Source: Lithodes maja (taxonomy: Eukaryota; Arthropoda; Malacostraca; Decapoda; Lithodidae). From it: a DNA stretch of 64,000 nt. The stretch spans positions 62,001-126,000 of the forward strand of contig JBAKBP010004444.1 in NCBI GenBank assembly GCA_037953745.1. The letters are read 5' to 3'. Shown piece after piece: positions 45,845 to 57,645 of this stretch. The notes under the pieces are model-generated. The model made no database searches. It saw nothing but the letters and a program-made list of their open reading frames with translations, and was not told the DNA's origin. Position 1 is the first letter of the stretch; each line of letters starts with the position of its first letter. The position numbers and the translations under genes were made by a program.

Positions 45845-46279
45845 AAAAGTGGATAATTAAGCCACTTGTCCCTGTGTCAGGAGGTTAAAGTCACACCTGA
45901 ATGACTAGGAATCGGACAAGGCTACCGTGGCGTACCTGTGAAACCACCAAACCATTATTGCTCCTCCATCAAACATGGTAGTAATCAGCCACCACCAAAC
46001 CCTATTATCATCTTCATATTCACGTTATCTGTCACTATTAAACATAAATATACAAAAATACATATTTTGTATATATTTATATTTGATAGTGAAAGATACC
46101 TTGAATATAAATATAATAATAGGGTTGGGTGGTGGCTGATTACTACCGTGTTTGATGGAGGAGCAATAATGGTTTGGTGGTTTCACAGGTACGCCACGGT
46201 AGCCTTGTCCAATTCCTAGTCATTCAGGTGTGACTTTAACCTCATGACACAGGGACAAGTGGCTTAATTATCCACTTTT
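45845..46279. mobile_element. 435-bp near-perfect foldback element
   Basis: The left arm AAAGTGGATAATTAAGCCAC, TTGTCCCTGTGTCAGGAGGT, TAAAGTCACACCTGAATGAC and CCACCAAACCATTATTGCTC finds its reverse complement in the right arm up to GTGGCTTAATTATCCACTTT. The arms differ at only a handful of positions (for example AGGAGGTT against AACCTCAT). Even the centre, TACAAAAATACATATTTTGTA, is close to palindromic, so almost no loop remains. No coding capacity. It sits just beyond the Harbinger partner gene. Confidence 0.85.
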
Positions 46280-46712
46280 GGTATTACACAATATTAACAA
46301 AAAATAGGGCACGGTGTGAAACAAGTTGTGGCAATATGTCAGACTGATCCAACTGTTTGTTTATAAGTTATTCCCGAAAACACGATGTAACATGGCCTCT
46401 GAAACTCATAGTAAATGGCTGGAAAGATCTAAATTTTTGACAAAGAAATGAACGAAACTCTTAACATTTGAAATATACTTGGGCTAAACAAAGGAGTACA
46501 AAGGAGTACAAATGAAATCAAGCAACAACAGATCTAGTGACTCTTCTAGGCTGCTTGTCCTTCAAAACACTGAGGATCAAGTGTCCAAACAGTGGTTTAG
46601 AGTGGGTAAGGGAACATTGGAAAGGGAACTACTACCCTGCCACTAACGTGGCAGGACTAGGAAGTTAGTAGGGGACATATGGGTTAGTAACTGAGGGGAG
46701 GATAAAATAAAG

Positions 46713-49655
46713 TTATTCATTTACAAACGCAGTCAGTCGCGGGTTTGATGCAAAATATTTGTCTAGGCGGAATTTAAATGAATCAACGGTGCTGCAGTCT
46801 ATAACGTCTCGGGGAAGCCCATTCCACAAGTTGACAACTCGATTGAAGAAGAAATTCTTAGATTCGTGTGAGTTAAAAGATTTACCAATAATTTTGCAAC
46901 CGTTTCCCCGTGTGTAATTAGATTGGTCGATAGTGAAGTACTTACTACAGTTCATATTGTCGATACCTTTGATTATTTTGAACACTTGAATTAAGTCACC
47001 TCTTAATCTGCGCTGGGTTAAAGGAAATAGATTTAATTCTCTAAGACGCTCGCTCTTCGTATGGTTTGTTCTTTAGGCTAGGTATCATTTTGGTAACTCG
47101 TTCTAGCTTGTTTAAGTCTTTTTGGTAATAAGGGCACCAGCATTGAACGAAGTATTCCAGAAGAGGGCGGACTAAGGAATTGTAAAGGGTTAGGATTACG
47201 TCTTTGGATTTATGCTCAAATGATCTGCCTATAAAGCAAATTATTTTGTTTGCCTTCTTAACAACTTCTGAACATTGTTGACTCGGTTTTAGGTTACTCG
47301 ATATTGTTACTCCCAGATCGGTTTCTCTGTTTACATTCTTAAGCTGAGTGCCATTCATCGAATAGTTTGCTTTCTCATTTAGGTATCCGATATGTAGCAC
47401 TTTACATTTATCCGCATTGAAACTCATTTGCCAAATTTGGGCCCAATGTGACAATTTATCTAGATTGTGTTGCATATCGTCAACTTGATCTTTTGAGAGT
47501 ACCTATTTGCAATTTTTGTATCGTCAGCAAATTTTGAGATTGTACAGGTGAGACCCTCATCTATGTCGTTGATGTACATTAGAAAGAGAATTGGTCCTAG
47601 TACCGATCCCTGGGGTTCCCCGCTGCTTACATTGGTCCATTTAGATGCCTTACCGTTTATGACTACTCTTTGCTTTCTGTCGCTGAGCCAATTTTCTATC
47701 CATTTCAACACACCGTCTTGTATTCCATGCACTTTTAGTATTAGCAGTAAACGTTTGTGGGGAACTTTGTCAAAGGCCTTTTGAAAATCAAGGTATATAA
47801 TATCTACAGCTTTACTCTCATCGTAGAGGTTGAGGATATCGTGGAAGAAGTCTAAGAGGTTTGTTAAACAGGAACGTTTTTTACGAAAGCCGTGTTGAGT
47901 ATCTTTAAGTATGTTATTTTCCTCTAAGTGATTTACGAGTCTGTCTCTTATGACCGTTTCTAGCATTTTACATACAACTGAGGTTAAGCTAATTGGACGA
48001 TAGTTACTGGGTAGGGATTTGCTGCCTTTTTTGAATATCAGTGTTTCGTTGGCTATCTTCCACTGATAAGGCATAGTTCCAGACTGCAAGGATTTATTGA
48101 ATAGTAATGTCAGTGGTTTGGAGAGCTCATCCTTAGCTTCCTTTAGAACTCTAGGTGAGATTGTATCAGGTCCAGGCGTTTTATTTACCTTGAGTTTATC
48201 TAAACAATTCAATACTTCTCTCTCTGTTACGGTGATATTGCTTAGAACATCTGAATTATCAATCTGAATCGGCGATGGTGTAGGGATATCACTGAGGTCT
48301 TCGGTTGTAAAAACTGATGCAAAGAAGGTATTGAGGGCATTACTCATTTATACTTCGTCTTTGGTGTATTCTCCATTTTCATTGACTAACGGTCCAACAG
48401 TTGAAGTAACTACTTTTTTCTTTCTGATATAACTATAGAATTTTTTCGGGTTTGTTTTACTTTGATTCGCAATATGTAACTCTAGGGTCTTTTTACTTTG
48501 CTTAATTAACTTTTTGGCTTTGCGTCGTAGCTCTACAAATTTCAGCCGTTCTTCGTAATTTTGTGAGGATTTTAATCTATCATTAGCAAATTTTTTAGCA
48601 AGCAGGCAGTTTGAAATATATTTATTCCACCATTTGGGCTTATTATTATGGCCTGGATGCCGTATTTTCGATGGTATGCAGTCTTGCACTGCTTTTAGGT
48701 AAGTGGTTTCGAATAAATTCCAAGATGTATTTATGTCGTTATGGTTAATTATAAAGCTCCAGTCAGTTTCTTTAAACATAGCTCTAAGTTTATGATAGTT
48801 TGCTTTCTTAAAATTAGGGACTTTTTCGATGCTACTATTTGGTTCGTTACTAGTAAAGTTTAAAGTGAAAGTTATCGTACGATGGTCGCTGTTACTGAAT
48901 TCATCACCAACATTCAAATTCTCTATTAATTCTTCTTTTGTTGCAAGTACAATGTCAAGAACGTTATTACCACGGGTCGGTGTTCGAACAAATTGATAAA
49001 GCGAACTCTCTTGCAAGTTCGTATACAAGTCATGTCCTGAGTGTGAAGTAAGAGTATCGCCCCACTTGGTCACAGGTAAATTAAAGTCGCCCAAAAATAT
49101 GGTATCTTGTGAGTTTCTTACATCTGCAATTGGTTCATAAATTTCTCGGTCAGTTTGCACTGATTGAGCTGGAGGTCTGTATATTAATGCAAGTATTATT
49201 TTTGTACCTTTATTATTCTTTATTAGCACAAAAGATGTGTCGACGTTCACAATTTGAGGTTTTGACAAGAGGGTCGGGTTAAGACTTTCTTTGATATAAA
49301 ATAAAACGCCACCTCCATTTTTATTTATTCGGCTTTTCTCAAACATTACATAACCGGGAAGTGAATACTCTGCTAAAAAGTCTCTATCTACTGTATTGAG
49401 CCAAGATTCTGTTATACCAATCACATCATAATTTTCAGTAAACACTAGTTCCTCTAAATCTGAAAATGTATTGCGTATGCTACGAGCGTTTGCATAGAAA
49501 ACCTTTAAAGTTGCGGTTCTAGAACTCACAGAACGTTCTTTAATCAAAGTTTTGGTTCTGATCGGATCTACATTTACATTCATGGCTGACATCAGTCCTC
49601 GGTCGTTATCCCTGGTGGTTTTGAATTTGGGTAGTGTTGGTGGAGCTTTATCCAA
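46713..49655 (-). pseudogene. CR1 copy 2 ORF2: endonuclease and reverse transcriptase
   Basis: The AP-like endonuclease starts around FYANARSIRNTFSDLEEL, with ITESWLNTVDRDF (Glu), IFLGDFNLPVTKWGD (Asp and Asn) and FSNSDHRTITFTL (Asp-His). A single TAA at 48348-48350 replaces the Gln codon of copy 3 (DEVQMSNALN) and cuts the protein in two. RT continues with INKTPGPDTIS-type fingers, LDFQKAFDKVPHKRLL, SGEPQGSVLGPILFLMYIND and KFADDTKIA. A one-base deletion near 47505 then shifts the frame for the C-terminal part, 47475-47041 and 46985-46713, ending FRLDKYFASNPRLTAFVNE. In SGEPQGS the usual Val is Glu. Confidence 0.87.
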
Positions 49656-49681
49656 ATTCGCGGTTCTTGACAGATTAGCAT

Positions 49682-50572
49682 TTAATTCCTTCGCAGGTTG
49701 CCGCCCTCGCTGTCTTCGGACCTCCTTCCTGGTTGTCCTGTGCTGAGTCGATTTCTTCTCCGAAAATCCTTCACCGCATCGTTGAGAAGACGCCCAAAAC
49801 GTGCTGCTCCCACCTGGTTCAGATAAACTCCATCGTCCAAAAACAAATAGTCATCGTAGTAGAAATTGTCCTAGGTGTCGACGAATCCCACGTTTTTCTT
49901 CCTGCAGAGGTTTGCTAGACAACGATTTGTGCTTGTGGCTATGTTGTAAAATCGGCTCTGTACACCAAGCCGGGGGACGATTCCTGAGACGATGATCCTT
50001 GATGACTTCTCCTTAAACGACTTGATCAGCTGCTGGTACTTTAAAAGCAAATCTTCCGACCGAGTTCGCTGTACATCGTTGGATCCAACGTGGATGACAT
50101 ACATTGTATTAGCAGGGGCCAGCTTAGATACTTCGTCAACTGCAGCAACTACGTCGTCCAAACCACCACCAGGGATACAAAAACGCTTCCTGGTCTTAGG
50201 TGCTCTGGCACAAAACTCTGTGAGCTGACCACGTATCATCGAGTCTCCCACGAGCCGGACTTATTCTATTTCCGCTTCGTCATCTGAGTCTGCGAGTATC
50301 TGGAAGCGGTTTTGACACTCGGTAATCGGTATGGGTTTCCTGGTCTTGGGGCAAACGTTGTTCCTCACGACACGGAAGTTGTCTTGAGGGGGAAGAGAGT
50401 TACTATTTGTTTCTTGAGTATCGGAACCATCAGATGAAATGGCTACTGCAGGCGTTGAATTGTTGGTAGTTGACGTTGGGGCGTTGGTGGCTGCTGGAGT
50501 TGCGGTGACAATTGAAGTTTGTGGTACTCCAACGTTGAGTGTTACAAACACTTGGAGTGATTCCAGCTTCAT
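49682..50572 (-). pseudogene. CR1 copy 2 ORF1: esterase-domain protein
   Basis: About 296 codons. The N-terminal segment MKLESLQVFVTLNVGVPQ is followed by a Thr/Ala/Asn-rich linker and NRFQILADSDDEAEIE. An in-frame TAA (near 50258) precedes the SGNH/GDSL esterase domain: block I LVGDSMIRGQ, block III YVIHVGSNDVQRT, block V DDGVYLNQVGAA. In block V the catalytic His expected after Asp-x-x is Tyr (the 39.5 kb copy keeps His), so the enzyme would be impaired. A second stop (TAG in place of Trp, after GFVDT near 49878) also breaks it. Its terminal codons overlap ORF2. The proposed role is acyl-ester hydrolysis within the retrotransposon particle; this is family knowledge and not firmly established. 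Confidence 0.82.
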
Positions 50573-50620
50573 GGTGAGAACGTTGATCTTGTTGTAGGCT
50601 TCAACTATCTAACAAGAAGG

Positions 50621-51224
50621 AGAAGGGGGTTCAGAAGAATATGAATAGTTCCCCTTAACACTATCTGGCCCGGAAATCTGTATTCTTATTCAAGATGACC
50701 ACATGCAAAATAGAAAACTAACATACAAACATCACTACATAACTACTAAAATATTTTAACTTGAACTTCTTTATTGCCTGCACAAACTCAAACATGGCCA
50801 ATCCTGGTATGTTGATTAGGTCGCATTGACTGTACAAGCTGTAATTATTGCATTTGCAACCCGATCGACGTGAAATAAAACAAATACTGATTAAACACAT
50901 TAATCTATGACTGACCAATCAAGACAGCCGATGGTAAATATGGGCGGAACTTTGATGACGGTTCTGAGCCAATTGTGTTCTTTCTTGCTTGGTAAAAATT
51001 ATAGTGAAAGCTGAACATTTGTTGGTTTGATCATTGGGCTGGTGTTGAAATAATTGCTTAGTGTAACTGCCATTGCAATTGTACATTTTGTTTGTGAAAT
51101 ACTGTATTTGGAAGAATTCGCAATGTGCATATCCATTTAATTTTGAAAATATATAAATTAAAACCGTATTCATTTGAGAGAACCGCGATTCTATTCATAT
51201 AATGTATGTCATTTTTGTCTATGG
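50621..51224. other. AT-rich region without recognisable features
   Basis: About 600 bp between two LINEs; no element ends or protein-like frames. Confidence 0.6.
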
Positions 51225-51365
51225 GTATGAAGGAGACAAAAGGAAGGCTGACTGTAACGAGTGTCTCCCCCAAAGCCATAAGAGTGACAGAGAGCCAAAT
51301 TCAAGGGATGTTTGGTCAAAATGCCTGAACTCACGAAGTGTAAAGCAGTGTAAGTCATAGGATGA
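51225..51365 (-). mobile_element. LINE family K, 3'-end fragment
   Basis: GGAGACAAAAGGAAGGCTGA, CTGTAACGAGTGTCTCCCCC, AGAGTGACAGAGAGCC, GGGATGTTTGGTCAAAATGC and GTGTAAGTCATAGG align with the 3' end of the family K LINE at 24185-24320, including its 3' hairpin. It is cut at 51365 by the poly-A tail of the family J LINE, so the J element probably inserted here. Confidence 0.75.
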
Positions 51366-51408
<43 letters not shown>

Positions 51409-54400
51409 GAGACAATGAACGGAGGAAGGAAAAACACAGATAAAACAAAAAGGTCCTGTGCCTAAAGGCATCCTCCATTCATAAAATGTTTGTAACAACT
51501 GGATTTAAACATTTGTAGATTGTAGATTGTAAGTTTGTGGAAAGCAATTCGAGGGAAGTGAATTCCAAAGAGTAGTAGTTCTAGGGATAAATGAATTTTG
51601 ATAAGCAGAAGTTCTGCATTGTGGAGGAGAAAGTGTAAATTCATGGACGCTCTCAGCTGCCCTAGTTCTACGAGGAAAGATGTGGAGAGGCGGCACAATT
51701 GAAGCAAGTTCCTCGGAACAATTGCTGTGAAAATATCTATAGAATAATGCAAGGGATGCAATGTTTCTCCGTATGGATAATGTAGGAAGGTCCTGTGTGA
51801 TTGCAGGGTTATTGATTAATCTAATAGCTTTATTTTGAATTTTGTCCAACTGCCTCAATGCAACCACTCCACTTCCACTCCACAGAGGTGAACAGTAATC
51901 CATCTGAGAACGCACATGACTTTTATATATTACGGCCAACTGCTCGTCAGTGAAGAATTCTCGAACTCTGTACAGGAGTCCCAGTTTTTTAGAGGCATTC
52001 TTAGCAATGCTTCTAACATAATGTGTCCAGCTCAAGTTAGTAGTTAATGTTACACCGAGAATGTCAATACTAGGGGAAGTGGGAATATTTACATCATTAA
52101 AAAATATATGGGAGTCAGTGAGATTCTGTCGGTTAGAAAATTTAATGTACTTGGTTTTCTGTGCATTAAAGGAAACTAGATTCTTTTGTCCCCATTCTTC
52201 AATTCTAGAAAGGTCCTGGCTCAGAGAAATTGCAGTGCTTATTTTTGAATTTATAAGATCGGGTTGGGTGAAAGAATTGGTAAATGTGAGGAACTGTGAA
52301 GTGTTGAGTCATCTGCATAGGAATGTATTGGATTATGAGTGGTAGATATGAGATCATTGATATGAATGAGGAACAGAGTTGGGGCCAAAACTGATCCCTG
52401 GGGAACACCAGCATTTATTGAGTGAAATTGAGAATAAAGGCCATCTACCATTACACATATTTTTCTGTTATGAAGATAAGAAGAAATTAGTGGAACTAAT
52501 GATGCAAGGCCGTAGTGTGACATCTTCGACAATAAGGATTGATGCCAGGCTCTATCAAATGCCTTTGATATATCCAGTGCTATTGTATGTGTTTCACCAT
52601 GTTGGTCTGTAGCTTGGTTGATTTGATGCGTAAGAAGGCAAAGAATGTCTGCAGTTGATCGACATCGTCTAAAACCATATTGCCTATCACTGATTAATTT
52701 ATTATTCTCAAGATGCTTAATTTTGTGATTATTTAATATAATTTCAAAGACTTTACCAAGAGTGGAAGTTATAGCTATTGGTCTGTAGTTTGATGGATCT
52801 GAAGAGGCACCTTTTTTAGGAACTGGATGGATGTTTGCTTTTTTCCAGGGTACTGGGAAGCATGAGGTATGAGTACATAGACGGAAATTTTTTGCCAATA
52901 CAGGAGCAAGCACCAAGGAGCAATTCTTAAGTACTATTGGAGGAATTTCATCTGGACCAGGAGCCTTATCTACTGAGAGATTCTGCAAAATAGTTTTGAC
53001 ATGTCTGGTGTGGATCTTAAGTGAGGGAATTTCAGGCGAATTAAAATTAAGTACAGGGACATCTTGATTTATTTCATCTAAGGTTGAGTTGGTGGAGAAA
53101 ATATCCGCAAGAAGGTTAGCTTTACCTCGTGGGTCACTTACAAGATTGCCAGTCGGAGATTTTAATGGTGGAATGGATGAAGCAGTTGTGAAGTTGGATT
53201 TGAATGAGTTAAGAGTAGACCAAAATATTTTGTTATCATTTGGATTATTTAGAAGTTTATTTGCCTGCTTGTGGAGAAAGTTTGATTTAGTTAGGTTTAA
53301 TACAGTTTTGGCATGATTTCTGATGTTTCTAAAGTAATTAATGGCTTCATGTGTTTTTGATCTTGTGTATGCATTGTAGACTATTGCTTTTTGTTCAGTT
53401 ACTCAGCACAATTATGGTCAAACCATTTAGGTGAATTAGATCTTTTAATGTACTTTTGATGAGGAATAAAAGTTTCCATTCCAATTTTTACAAAATCTTG
53501 TATGTGGCTCAAGGTGGAGTGTGCATCATTAGAAAAGAAAGAGGTCCAGGGAATATCAATAAAGAAACCTTGAAGACCCTCCCAGTCTGCCCTATCGTAA
53601 TGCCATTTAGTCACCAAAACAGGTTCAGAGTGGGAAGGTGTGGTAGGTGATAGACAGGTGGCCTGTATCAGACAGTGATCAGAAGATCCAAGCGGGGACC
53701 TCACTGTAACATCATAATTTTCTGAATTGGTTGATAAAAATAAATCCAGTAGGTGGGAATTATGATTAGGATTATCTGGTACACGGGTGGGTTGGTTGAC
53801 TAGTTGAGTGAGATTAAATGAGTCTGCAAATAGCTCACATTCAAGACCAGCATCATCACTCCTGGCTGAATGAGTGAGCCATTCAACATTATGGACATTA
53901 AAATCACCCAACACAGTGATTTCAGAAGAAGCATTTAAGTTGAGGACACTGAGTTGTGAGGACAGAGAATCAAAGACTTTGCTCTGGAGGAGTATTTGGG
54001 GAACGGTAGATGCAACATATGTATTTAAATTTACCAGCAGAAATTAATTTGTATATAGAATAATCAAAATAGGGACAATTGAAACTAGTAACCTCCTCCA
54101 GGGCAATTTCAGATTTTGCGAAGCAACATACACCTCCTTTAGGTCTGAAATTTTGGAGCAGTTGATAACCTGGAAAATTAAATCTAGACGTGTCAGATGT
54201 GAATGTTACTTGAGTCTCTGTCAAAAAAAGGAGAGTAGGGGATTCTGCTTGAAGAAATTGGTGTACAGAATTGATGTTAGAGTGAAGTCCCCTTATATTG
54301 CTAAAGAAAAACCTGCACCGACGAGCAGCTTTGGGACGTTGCAATGCTCTTGACACAGTCGCATGATGACGACCGGAAGGGCCCTGTGTCAATGACCCAA

Positions 54401-54461
54401 CCCTGCCGGGGGTGGATATCCGAGGGACCACCAGGTTTGCTCTTAACAATTGTACTGCCAT
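51366..54461 (-). mobile_element. LINE family J, near full-length copy
   Basis: Minus strand, 5' to 3'. An N-terminal extension starts MAVQLLRANLVVPRIST (54461); then the endonuclease (FFSNIRGLHSNINSVHQFL, LFLTETQV, CCIYRSPNTPPEQS, MLGDFNVHNVEWL, GSSDHCLIQAT). A frameshift near 53401, a linker and RT follow (LSVDKAPGPDEIPP, NYRPIAITSTLGKVFE, QYGFRRCRSTADIL, IALDISKAFDRAWH, NAGVPQGSVLAPTLF, HSYADDSTLHSS). A second frameshift near 52290 precedes the C-terminal domain (51505-52035), ending in HFMNGGCL at 51462. About 55 bases later an A tail of 39 bases (T run 51367-51405) closes the element. Endonuclease and RT catalytic residues are kept; two frameshifts and smaller changes near 52045 make it non-functional as it stands. 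Confidence 0.88.
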
Positions 54462-54750
54462 ATTTATTGGGTAAGGTGTATGGTGTTACATGTATGATAT
54501 GTAGTGGGAAGAGTAGTGTTTTATGGATAGAGGATAGCGATGTAGGGCAATGTCGTGAAGTTGGATGTGTATGTTATATAAAGAGGGTTTTCCTGATACC
54601 CCTGATGTGTGAGGCAGAAAGATGTGTATCCAGCTACCAAGGCCTGGGAGAGAAAATGGAATTCAGGCTATTCCCTTAGTCTCCCGAAACCTTGGCGGTT
54701 GTACTTCCCTGGGCGGGGCTGCCTACCCCTACTACCTTCATAGGTGGGGG
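54462..54750. other. Unassigned segment between two LINEs
   Basis: GC-richer at its right end (GGCGGTTGTACTTCCCTGGG, GCGGGGCTGCC). It could be the 5' leader of the family J LINE, but no other copy in the window reaches this far, so it cannot be tested here. Confidence 0.4.
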
Positions 54751-55246
54751 GGTACAAAGGAGTACAAAGGAAATCAAGCAACAACAGGTCTAGTGACCCT
54801 TCTAGGTTGCTTGTCCTCCAAAACACTGAGGATCAAGTGTCCAAACAGTGGTTTAGAGTGGGTAAGGGAACATTGGAAAGGGAATTACTGCCCTGGAACT
54901 AATGTCCGTGGCAGGATTAGGGAGTTAGTAGAGGACAGATGGGTTAGTAACTGAGGGGGGGATAAAATAAAGTTATTCATTTACAAACGCAGTCAGTCGC
55001 GGGTTTAATGAGAGATATTTGTCTAGGCGGAGTTTAAATGAATCAACGGTGATGCAGTCTATAACGTTTCGGAGAAGCCCATTCCACAAGTTGACAACTC
55101 GATTGAAGAAGAAATTCTTAGATTCGTGCGAGTTAAAAGATTTACCAATAATTTTGCAACCGTTTCCCCGCATGTAATTAGATTGGTCGATAGTGAAGTA
55201 CTTACTACAGTTCATATTGTCGATGCCTTTGATGATTTTGAACACT

Positions 55247-55797
55247 TTTTTTTTTTTTTTTATTTTTTTTTTTTTCCAACTTACTTCCTCTCGGGCATAG
55301 GCTGAGAGCCTTAACATTCACCGCTTTACAATGAACAGTGAAGCCCGTGAGGTCTTGTTCCAGTCTAGGGAGTGAGACATGTGAAGCACGTAGAGTACAA
55401 CGAGCACCTGCCATCTTGCCTTCACATGAGGCACGGTGCTCACTCATGGCCCGAAACGACCCCATCTCTGAAGCCATCTCGTTCCCGTGCTTCACTGTCT
55501 CATCCCCTACACTCGGACTCTCACACTTACACACACACAACGCCACCTGTTGAGCAGATAACTCACCAGGCATTGCACCCCTATAGCATATTTTGAATAT
55601 GGGAATATTCATACAGTGCTATTTAATCAGGGAACAATGAGGGTATTTTATTGACGTTTCGGTGGGCTTGTGGTAATGCACTGATACTAGGTACAGCACA
55701 AATTCCATCCCAATAATATCTTCCCATTGATACATCGGGATTTGAACCCGGGACCTTTGGATTACCAGGCCAGTGGCAAGACCACTCCACCACACCT
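55247..55797 (-). mobile_element. SINE family S1, copy 3, nested in CR1 copy 3
   Basis: Minus strand: head TGGTGGAGTGGTCTTGCCAC, a tRNA-like stem-loop and B box CGGGTTCAAATCCCG (about 55739-55753), then the S1 body and a long A-rich tail (T tract 55247-55275). The body has an extra segment relative to copy 1 (the CAGGTGCTCGTTGTACTCTA region, about 55388-55430). Both flanks belong to the CR1 LINE. A clean target-site duplication is not obvious. Confidence 0.85.
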
Positions 55798-55806
55798 CCC
55801 CGTTAA

Positions 55807-57645
55807 TTAATGAATTAAGTCACCTCTTAATCTGCGCTGGGTTAAAGGAAATAGATTTAATTCTCTAAGACGCTCTTCGTATGGTTTGTTCTTTAGGCTA
55901 GGTATCATTTTGGTAACTCTACGTTGAACTCGTTCTAGCTTGTTTATATCTTTTTGGTAATAAGGGCACCAGGATTGAACGCAGTATTCCAGAAGAGGGC
56001 GGACTAAGGAATTGTAAAATGTTAGGATAACTTCTTTGGATTTATGCTCAAATGACCTGCCTATAAAACCAATTATTTTGTTTGCCTTCTTAACAACTTC
56101 TGAACATTGTTGACTCAGTTTTAGGTTACTCGATATTGTTACTCCCAGATCGGTTTCTCTGTTTACATTCTTAAGCTGAGTGCCATTCATCGAATAGTTT
56201 GCTTTCTCATTTAGGTATCCGACATGTAGTACTTTACATTTATCCGCATTGAAACTCATTTGCCAAATTTGGGCCCAACATGACAATTTATCTAGATTGT
56301 GTTGCATATCGTCAACTTGTTCTTTTGAGAGTACGCTATTTGCAATTTTTGTATCGTCAGCAAATTTTGAGATTGTACAGGTGAGACCCTCATCTATGTC
56401 GTTGATGTAAATTAGAAAGAGAATTGGTCCTAGTACTGATCCCTGGGGTACCCCGCTACTTACATTGGTCCATTTAGATGCCTTACCGTTTATGACTACC
56501 CTTTGCTTTCTGTTGCTGAGCCAATTTTCTATCCATTTCAACACACCGTCTTGTATTCCATGCGCTTTTAGTTTTAGCAGTAAACGTTTGTGGGGAACTT
56601 TGTCAAAGGCCTTTTGAAAATCAAGGTATATAATATCTACAGCTTTACTCTCATCGTAGAGGTTGAGGATATCGTGGAAGAAGTCTAAGAGGTTTGTTAA
56701 ACAGGAACGTTTTTTACGAAAGCCGTGTTGAGTATCTTTAAGTATGTTATTTTCCTCTAAGTGATTTACGAGTCTGTCTCGTATGACCGATTCTAGCATT
56801 TTACAAACAACTGAGGTTAAGCTAATTGGACGATAGTTACTGGGTAGGGATTTGCTGCCTTTTTTGAATATCGGTGTTACGTTGGCTAGCTTCCACTGAT
56901 CAGGCATAGTTCCAGACTGCAAGGATTTATTGAATAGTAATGTCAGTGGTTTGGAGAGCTCATCCTTAGCTTCCTTTAGAACTCTAGGCGAGATTGTATC
57001 AGGTCCTGGCGTTTTATTTACCTTGAGTTTATCTAAACAATTCAATACTTCTCTCTCTGTAACAGTGATATTGCTTAGAACATCTGAATTATCAATCTGA
57101 ATCGGCGATGGTGTAGGGATATCACTGAGGTCTTCTGTTGTAAAAACTGATGCAAAGAAGGTATTGAGGGCATTACTCATTTGTACTTCGTCTTTGGTGT
57201 ATTCTCCATTTTCATCGACTAACGGTCCAACAGTTGAAGTAACTACTTTTTTCTTTCTGATATAACTATAGAATTCTTTCGGGTTTGTTTTACTTTGATT
57301 CGCAATATGTAACTCTAAGGTCTTTTTACTCTGCTTAATTAACTTTTTGTCTTTGCGTCGTAGCTCTACAAATTTCACCCGTTCTTCGTCATTTTGTGAG
57401 GATTTTAATCTATCATTAGCAAAATTTTTAGCAAGCAGGCAGTTTGAAATATCTTTATTCCACCATTTGGGCTTATTATTATGGCCTGGATGCCGTATTT
57501 TCGATGGTATGCAGTCTTGCACTGCTTTTAGGTAAGTGGTTTCGAATAACTTCCAAGATGTATTTATGTCGTTATTGTTAATTAAAAAGCTCCAGTCAGT
57601 TTCTTTAAACATAGCTCTAAGTTTATGGAAGTTTGCTTTCTTCAA
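55807..57645 (-). CDS. CR1 copy 3 ORF2 reverse transcriptase (612 codons, C-terminus displaced)
   Basis: The longest intact protein frame in the window. It starts at MKKANFHKLRAMFKETDWSF, inside the linker after the endonuclease, and covers the Lys/Arg-rich linker (RRKDKKLIKQSKKTLELH), RT fingers with NKTPGPDTISPRVL (about residue 210), NYRPISLTSVVCKMLE, QHGFRKKRSCLTNLLDFF, palm LDFQKAFDKVPHKRLL (about 345), SGVPQGSVLGPILFLIYI (about 400), catalytic KFADDTKIA (about 430) and the thumb region up to LRGDLIH, where the SINE starts. The true protein would have a complete endonuclease at the N-terminus (lost by 5' truncation) and 90 more residues at the C-terminus. With no promoter or start of its own, expression is unlikely; it is listed because the RT domain is unbroken. 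Confidence 0.85.
   Translation of the reverse strand: MKKANFHKLRAMFKETDWSFLINNNDINTSWKLFETTYLKAVQDCIPSKIRHPGHNNKPKWWNKDISNCLLAKNFANDRLKSSQNDEERVKFVELRRKDKKLIKQSKKTLELHIANQSKTNPKEFYSYIRKKKVVTSTVGPLVDENGEYTKDEVQMSNALNTFFASVFTTEDLSDIPTPSPIQIDNSDVLSNITVTEREVLNCLDKLKVNKTPGPDTISPRVLKEAKDELSKPLTLLFNKSLQSGTMPDQWKLANVTPIFKKGSKSLPSNYRPISLTSVVCKMLESVIRDRLVNHLEENNILKDTQHGFRKKRSCLTNLLDFFHDILNLYDESKAVDIIYLDFQKAFDKVPHKRLLLKLKAHGIQDGVLKWIENWLSNRKQRVVINGKASKWTNVSSGVPQGSVLGPILFLIYINDIDEGLTCTISKFADDTKIANSVLSKEQVDDMQHNLDKLSCWAQIWQMSFNADKCKVLHVGYLNEKANYSMNGTQLKNVNRETDLGVTISSNLKLSQQCSEVVKKANKIIGFIGRSFEHKSKEVILTFYNSLVRPLLEYCVQSWCPYYQKDINKLERVQRRVTKMIPSLKNKPYEERLRELNLFPLTQRRLRGDLIH

Larger units (their letters stand above)
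46492..50620 (-). mobile_element. CR1-like LINE, copy 2 (near full length)
   Basis: The most complete CR1 of the window. It has ORF1 (50572-49682), an overlapping ORF2 (about 49700-46713), a 3' UTR of about 200 bp and a 3' end with the 10-bp repeat (GGAGTACAAAGGAGTACAAA on the plus strand at 46492). No poly-A. Damage is limited: ORF1 has two in-frame stops, ORF2 one stop and one frameshift. It differs from copy 3 (54.8-57.8 kb) by only a few percent by eye, so the family was active recently in evolutionary terms. Confidence 0.9.
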
